From: Bradyrhizobium centrolobii
GTDB lineage: Bacteria; Pseudomonadota; Alphaproteobacteria; Rhizobiales; Xanthobacteraceae
Length of the DNA stretch: 37,475 nucleotides
Assembly: GCF_001641635.1 (NCBI RefSeq)
Contig: NZ_LUUB01000121.1
Location: 51,174-88,648 of the forward strand
Direction of reading: 5' to 3'
Shown: positions 35,014-37,475 of the stretch, in pieces
Position numbering within the stretch: the first letter of the stretch is position 1
How the letters are laid out: each line of letters begins with the position of its first letter
Notes under the pieces: model-generated
The model's database searches: none
Told to the model about the DNA's origin: nothing
What the model saw: the letters and a program-made list of their open reading frames with translations, nothing else
Made by a program: the position numbers and the translations under genes

Positions 35014-36560
35014 GCCACAGCCCGCTTGTCGGCTTCGCGTGCGGCCTTCCAGTTCCAGGCCAGAAGTTCGTGAAGCTGGTTGACCTTCGTGGCGCCACTC
35101 ACTATCCGCTCGAGAACGTCGACGAGATAGGCCTCGGGGTCGAGGCCATTCAATTTGGCCGTGTTAAGAAGCGAAGAGAGTACCGCCCATGTCTCGCCCC
35201 CGCCCTCGTCACCACTGAACAACGAGTTCTTTTTCCCGATCGCAATTGGCCTGATCGATCGCTCGACGGTGTTGCTGTCTGGCTCGAGCCGCCCGTCATC
35301 CAGGAACGCCGTCAGGCCCTGCCAGCGTTCGAGCATGTAATCGATCGCCTTGATGAGCGTCGAGCGGCAGGAGATTCCGTCTTTCACCGCGACCAGACGG
35401 GCCTTCAACGCCTCCATCATCGGCTTCGTCTCGGCCTGTCGCGCCGCGCGGCGTTCTCCGGCGTCGAGACCGCGGATCCTCTCCTCGATCGCGTAGACGG
35501 CTGCGATGCGCTCGATGACCTCCGCGGCGAAGGGTGAGTTCGTCGTCTTGTGCACCCTCACGAAGTTGCGGCGCGCGTGAACGAGACAATACGCCAGCTG
35601 GATCTTGCCCGACATCTTCGCATCGCCCACCAGCGAGGCGTAGGCGGCATAGCCGTCGACTTGCAGCACGCCTTCGAAGCCGGCCAACTGCGCCACGATC
35701 TCCTTCTTGCCGCGACCGCCCGCGAACACATAGGCGACCGCAGGCGGTGCCGGACCCTTCCACGCCCGATCGTCCGTCGCATGCGCCCAGAACTGGCAGG
35801 TCCTCGTGCGGCCGCGTCCCGGGTCGAGCACCGGCATCGGCGTCTCATCGCAGAACAACCGCTCGAAGCCGTGCATGGTCTTCAGTTGCAGATCGTAGAG
35901 GCCCCTGACCAGCCACGCCGCGCTCCCCATCCAGCGCGCCAGCGTCTGACGGTCGACGACGACACCCTGGCCCGCCAGGATCTGCGTCTGGCGGTAGAGC
36001 GTCGATTGCCAGGCATATTTGGCCGCGGCGATATGCGCGATCAGCGCCGTCGTCACCATGCCGCCCTCGACGAGCCGCGCCGGTGCCGGGGCCTGGACGA
36101 TCGGGCCCTCACAGGCGCGGCAGGCATATTTGGGACGGATCGTGCGGAGCACACGCAGCCACGCGGGAACCCGATCGAGCGCTTCGCTGCTCTCCTCGCC
36201 GATCCGATGCATCTGACCCGTGCAGCACGGGCAGAGCGTGGACGCCGGCTCGATCACCCGCTCGACCCGGGGCAGATGCGCCGGTAGCGCGCCGATGTTG
36301 CGCCTCGCTTTGCGCCGCTTCGGTCTCGACGCGTCCGGTTCGTCATCGTTGGCCGGAGGCTGCGCGCCGGCGGTCCGTTCCAGATCGAACGCGATCTGTT
36401 CGGCACAGACGATCGCCGAGCGCTCCGATCGCGAGCCGAAGATCAGGCTCTTCAACGTGGCGATCTCTGCGCGCAGATCGTCGTTCTCGCCTTCGAAAGC
36501 CAGCACCATCTCGGCGAGAGCCGCAGGGTCAGAGGGGAGATCTTCAGGGCGAAGCGCCAT
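35010..36560 (-). CDS. tnpC: IS66 family transposase TnpC
   Basis: A 516-residue DDE transposase. An N-terminal coiled-coil/leucine-zipper-like segment (ENDDLRAEIATLKSLIFGSR, about 25-44) is followed by the IS66 zinc finger (CPCC at about 109-112 and CRAC at about 147-150). The DDE core has Asp in LFCDETPMPVLDPG, Asp in LQVDGYAAYASL and Glu in NTVERSIRPIAIGKKN, then the IS66 C-terminal domain. Length is normal, with no frameshift. Starts 50 bp after tnpB. Confidence 0.95.
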   Translation of the reverse strand: MALRPEDLPSDPAALAEMVLAFEGENDDLRAEIATLKSLIFGSRSERSAIVCAEQIAFDLERTAGAQPPANDDEPDASRPKRRKARRNIGALPAHLPRVERVIEPASTLCPCCTGQMHRIGEESSEALDRVPAWLRVLRTIRPKYACRACEGPIVQAPAPARLVEGGMVTTALIAHIAAAKYAWQSTLYRQTQILAGQGVVVDRQTLARWMGSAAWLVRGLYDLQLKTMHGFERLFCDETPMPVLDPGRGRTRTCQFWAHATDDRAWKGPAPPAVAYVFAGGRGKKEIVAQLAGFEGVLQVDGYAAYASLVGDAKMSGKIQLAYCLVHARRNFVRVHKTTNSPFAAEVIERIAAVYAIEERIRGLDAGERRAARQAETKPMMEALKARLVAVKDGISCRSTLIKAIDYMLERWQGLTAFLDDGRLEPDSNTVERSIRPIAIGKKNSLFSGDEGGGETWAVLSSLLNTAKLNGLDPEAYLVDVLERIVSGATKVNQLHELLAWNWKAAREADKRAVA

Positions 36561-36610
36561 ATCGCAGAGCTACACGAACACACCCGGACTCGCCAGCAAA
36601 ACAAGACGAT

Positions 36611-36967
36611 TCAGGCGACTTTCGTCGGCCGCTTCGTCACCTTCGGGACCACACGCGACCACTCCGCAAGACCTTCGATCAGCATCGCCAGTTGCGCCCC
36701 CGTCACCAGCATCGTACCCTCGCGAACAGGTGGCCAGGCGAAGCTCCCATTCTCGAGCCACTTCGTCGCTAGAACTATTCCAGAGCCGTCAAAAACGAGA
36801 AGCTTCAAACGATCCGATCGCTTCGATCGGAAGACGTAAACGTCGCCGCTGTAGGGTTTGCCGCCCAATCCCTCCGCCACCAGCGCGACCAGGCCATGAA
36901 CGCCTTTGCGAAAGTCAATCGGCTGCGTCGCGACGAACACACGGATCATTGGACCGAACGTGATCAT
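36611..36967 (-). CDS. tnpB: IS66 family accessory protein TnpB
   Basis: A 118-residue IS66 Orf2 protein (not the OMEGA nuclease of the same name). It has the family signature RVFVATQPIDFRKGVHGLVA, YSGDVYVFRSKRSDRLKLL and DGSGIVLATKWLENG. Needed with TnpA and TnpC for IS66 transposition; biochemical role unknown. ATG overlaps the tnpA stop by 4 bp. Confidence 0.93.
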   Translation of the reverse strand: MITFGPMIRVFVATQPIDFRKGVHGLVALVAEGLGGKPYSGDVYVFRSKRSDRLKLLVFDGSGIVLATKWLENGSFAWPPVREGTMLVTGAQLAMLIEGLAEWSRVVPKVTKRPTKVA

Positions 36968-37386
36968 CGCATCGATCTCACCGCCGCCAGCACGCGCTCC
37001 AGCGTCGCGGCGTCGACGCCGACGGGCACGCGCACCGTCGCGCCCGCGATCATCACCTCGATCCGCTCGGCCGGACCCGCCAGAACGTGTGGCTTATCGA
37101 TCACGTTCGGCCGCGCCTCGACGGCGTCATCGAGCCTGACCTGCACGAACTGCGGCCCTTCGCTCGACGCAAGCCGCGCATTGCGCCGCCACACACTGAG
37201 CAGTCCCCGGTTGACCCCGTTGCGCCGCGCCACCTCGGAAATGCTCGTCTCCGGATCGGCGCTCTCGGCCACGATCCGCGCCTTCTCTGCATCGCTCCAA
37301 CTGCGCCGTCGCGTCTCCCCCGTGATCACTTCGATCCGCTGATAGGAGGCGGCGTCATGCCTGTCTTGATGTCTGTCTTGATGCAT
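36964..37386 (-). CDS. tnpA: IS66 family accessory protein TnpA
   Basis: A 140-residue IS66 OrfA. An N-terminal helix-turn-helix of the IS3/IS66 transposase class: RRRSWSDAEKARIVAES, then ISEVARRNGVNRGLLSVWRR. A C-terminal segment has IEVMIAGATVRVPVGVDAAT. It presumably binds the element ends. A repeated HQDR at the extreme N-terminus suggests the true start could be slightly downstream. Upstream (37387-37475) is the right end of the element. Confidence 0.9.
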   Translation of the reverse strand: MHQDRHQDRHDAASYQRIEVITGETRRRSWSDAEKARIVAESADPETSISEVARRNGVNRGLLSVWRRNARLASSEGPQFVQVRLDDAVEARPNVIDKPHVLAGPAERIEVMIAGATVRVPVGVDAATLERVLAAVRSMR

Positions 37387-37475
37387 GGAGTCAGTGTCCC
37401 TCGCGCTGTCGAATCTAGGCGCGAGTCTCGCTCATGCCGTCCACCTAAACGAGGTGGGGTCGTCGTACCGCTATC

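Larger units (their letters stand above)
34329..37475 (-). mobile_element. IS66-family insertion sequence with UPF0149 passenger gene
   Basis: Four minus-strand genes: tnpA (36964-37386), tnpB (36611-36967), tnpC (35010-36560) and a UPF0149 passenger (34369-35013), most of them overlapping by 4 bp. The left end GTAAGCGGTACGA (34329-34341) matches the complement of the window's last bases (GATAGCGGTACGA) in all but two positions, so the right end is probably at or just past 37475 and the element is about 3.15 kb. The candidate 8-bp target duplication is CTTCGAGA (34321-34328); its partner lies outside the window. All frames are intact, so it may still be mobile. Confidence 0.85.

Overview
The window reads as chromosomal DNA of a Bradyrhizobium-like alphaproteobacterium (order Hyphomicrobiales). 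The evidence is high GC with strong third-position GC bias, the backbone order uvrA - ssb - gyrA - coaD - ppiA - ppiB - queA - tgt, Omp25/Omp31-type beta-barrel genes, palindromic intergenic repeats of a kind I recall from Bradyrhizobium, and alphaproteobacterial LexA boxes (GAAC-N7-GAAC). The assignment rests on recognition, not on a database search.

Layout. 1-3.8 kb (+): the 3' end of a PPC/DUF296 gene, a stand-alone AAA ATPase, about 1 kb of non-coding repeat DNA, then a signal-peptide SRPBCC protein coupled to a YVTN beta-propeller. 3.8-9.4 kb (-): uvrA followed closely by a PD-(D/E)XK-like nuclease gene, a HAD phosphatase and a nucleoside hydrolase, preceded by a LexA box. 9.8-12.4 kb (-): three outer-membrane beta-barrel genes, each with its own terminator hairpin. 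12.6-16.8 kb (+): LexA box, ssb, a DUF2306 membrane protein behind an AT-rich dyad, and gyrA. 16.8-20.9 kb (-): acyltransferase, FtsX-type permease, ABC ATPase and esterase, a tightly packed envelope/lipid-type operon convergent with gyrA. 21.1-23.4 kb (-): kup and a small secreted protein. 23.7-26.9 kb (+): coaD, ppiA, a TonB-C-like secreted protein, ppiB and queA. 27.0-31.2 kb (-): asd with a candidate threonine-rich leader-peptide attenuator, a PepSY protein, and a patatin lipoprotein/TetR pair with two related operator palindromes. 31.4-34.2 kb: tgt, a zinc-ribbon protein, cysK and an orphan BrnA-like gene. 34.3 kb to the end: an IS66-family element carrying a UPF0149 passenger, inserted in a palindromic intergenic repeat.

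The most striking observations are these. (1) A nuclease-like protein lies 13 bp downstream of uvrA, probably under the same LexA box, and ends in DDDIPF, exactly the SSB C-terminal tip encoded by ssb in this window. (2) asd is preceded by a promoter, an almost leaderless Thr-rich 23-codon ORF and an intrinsic terminator, which is the layout of a ribosome-mediated attenuator. (3) Tgt lacks all four residues that bind structural zinc in characterised bacterial Tgt. (4) Several perfect or near-perfect dyads (upstream of DUF2306, coaD, the patatin/TetR pair and the PepSY gene) look like operators.
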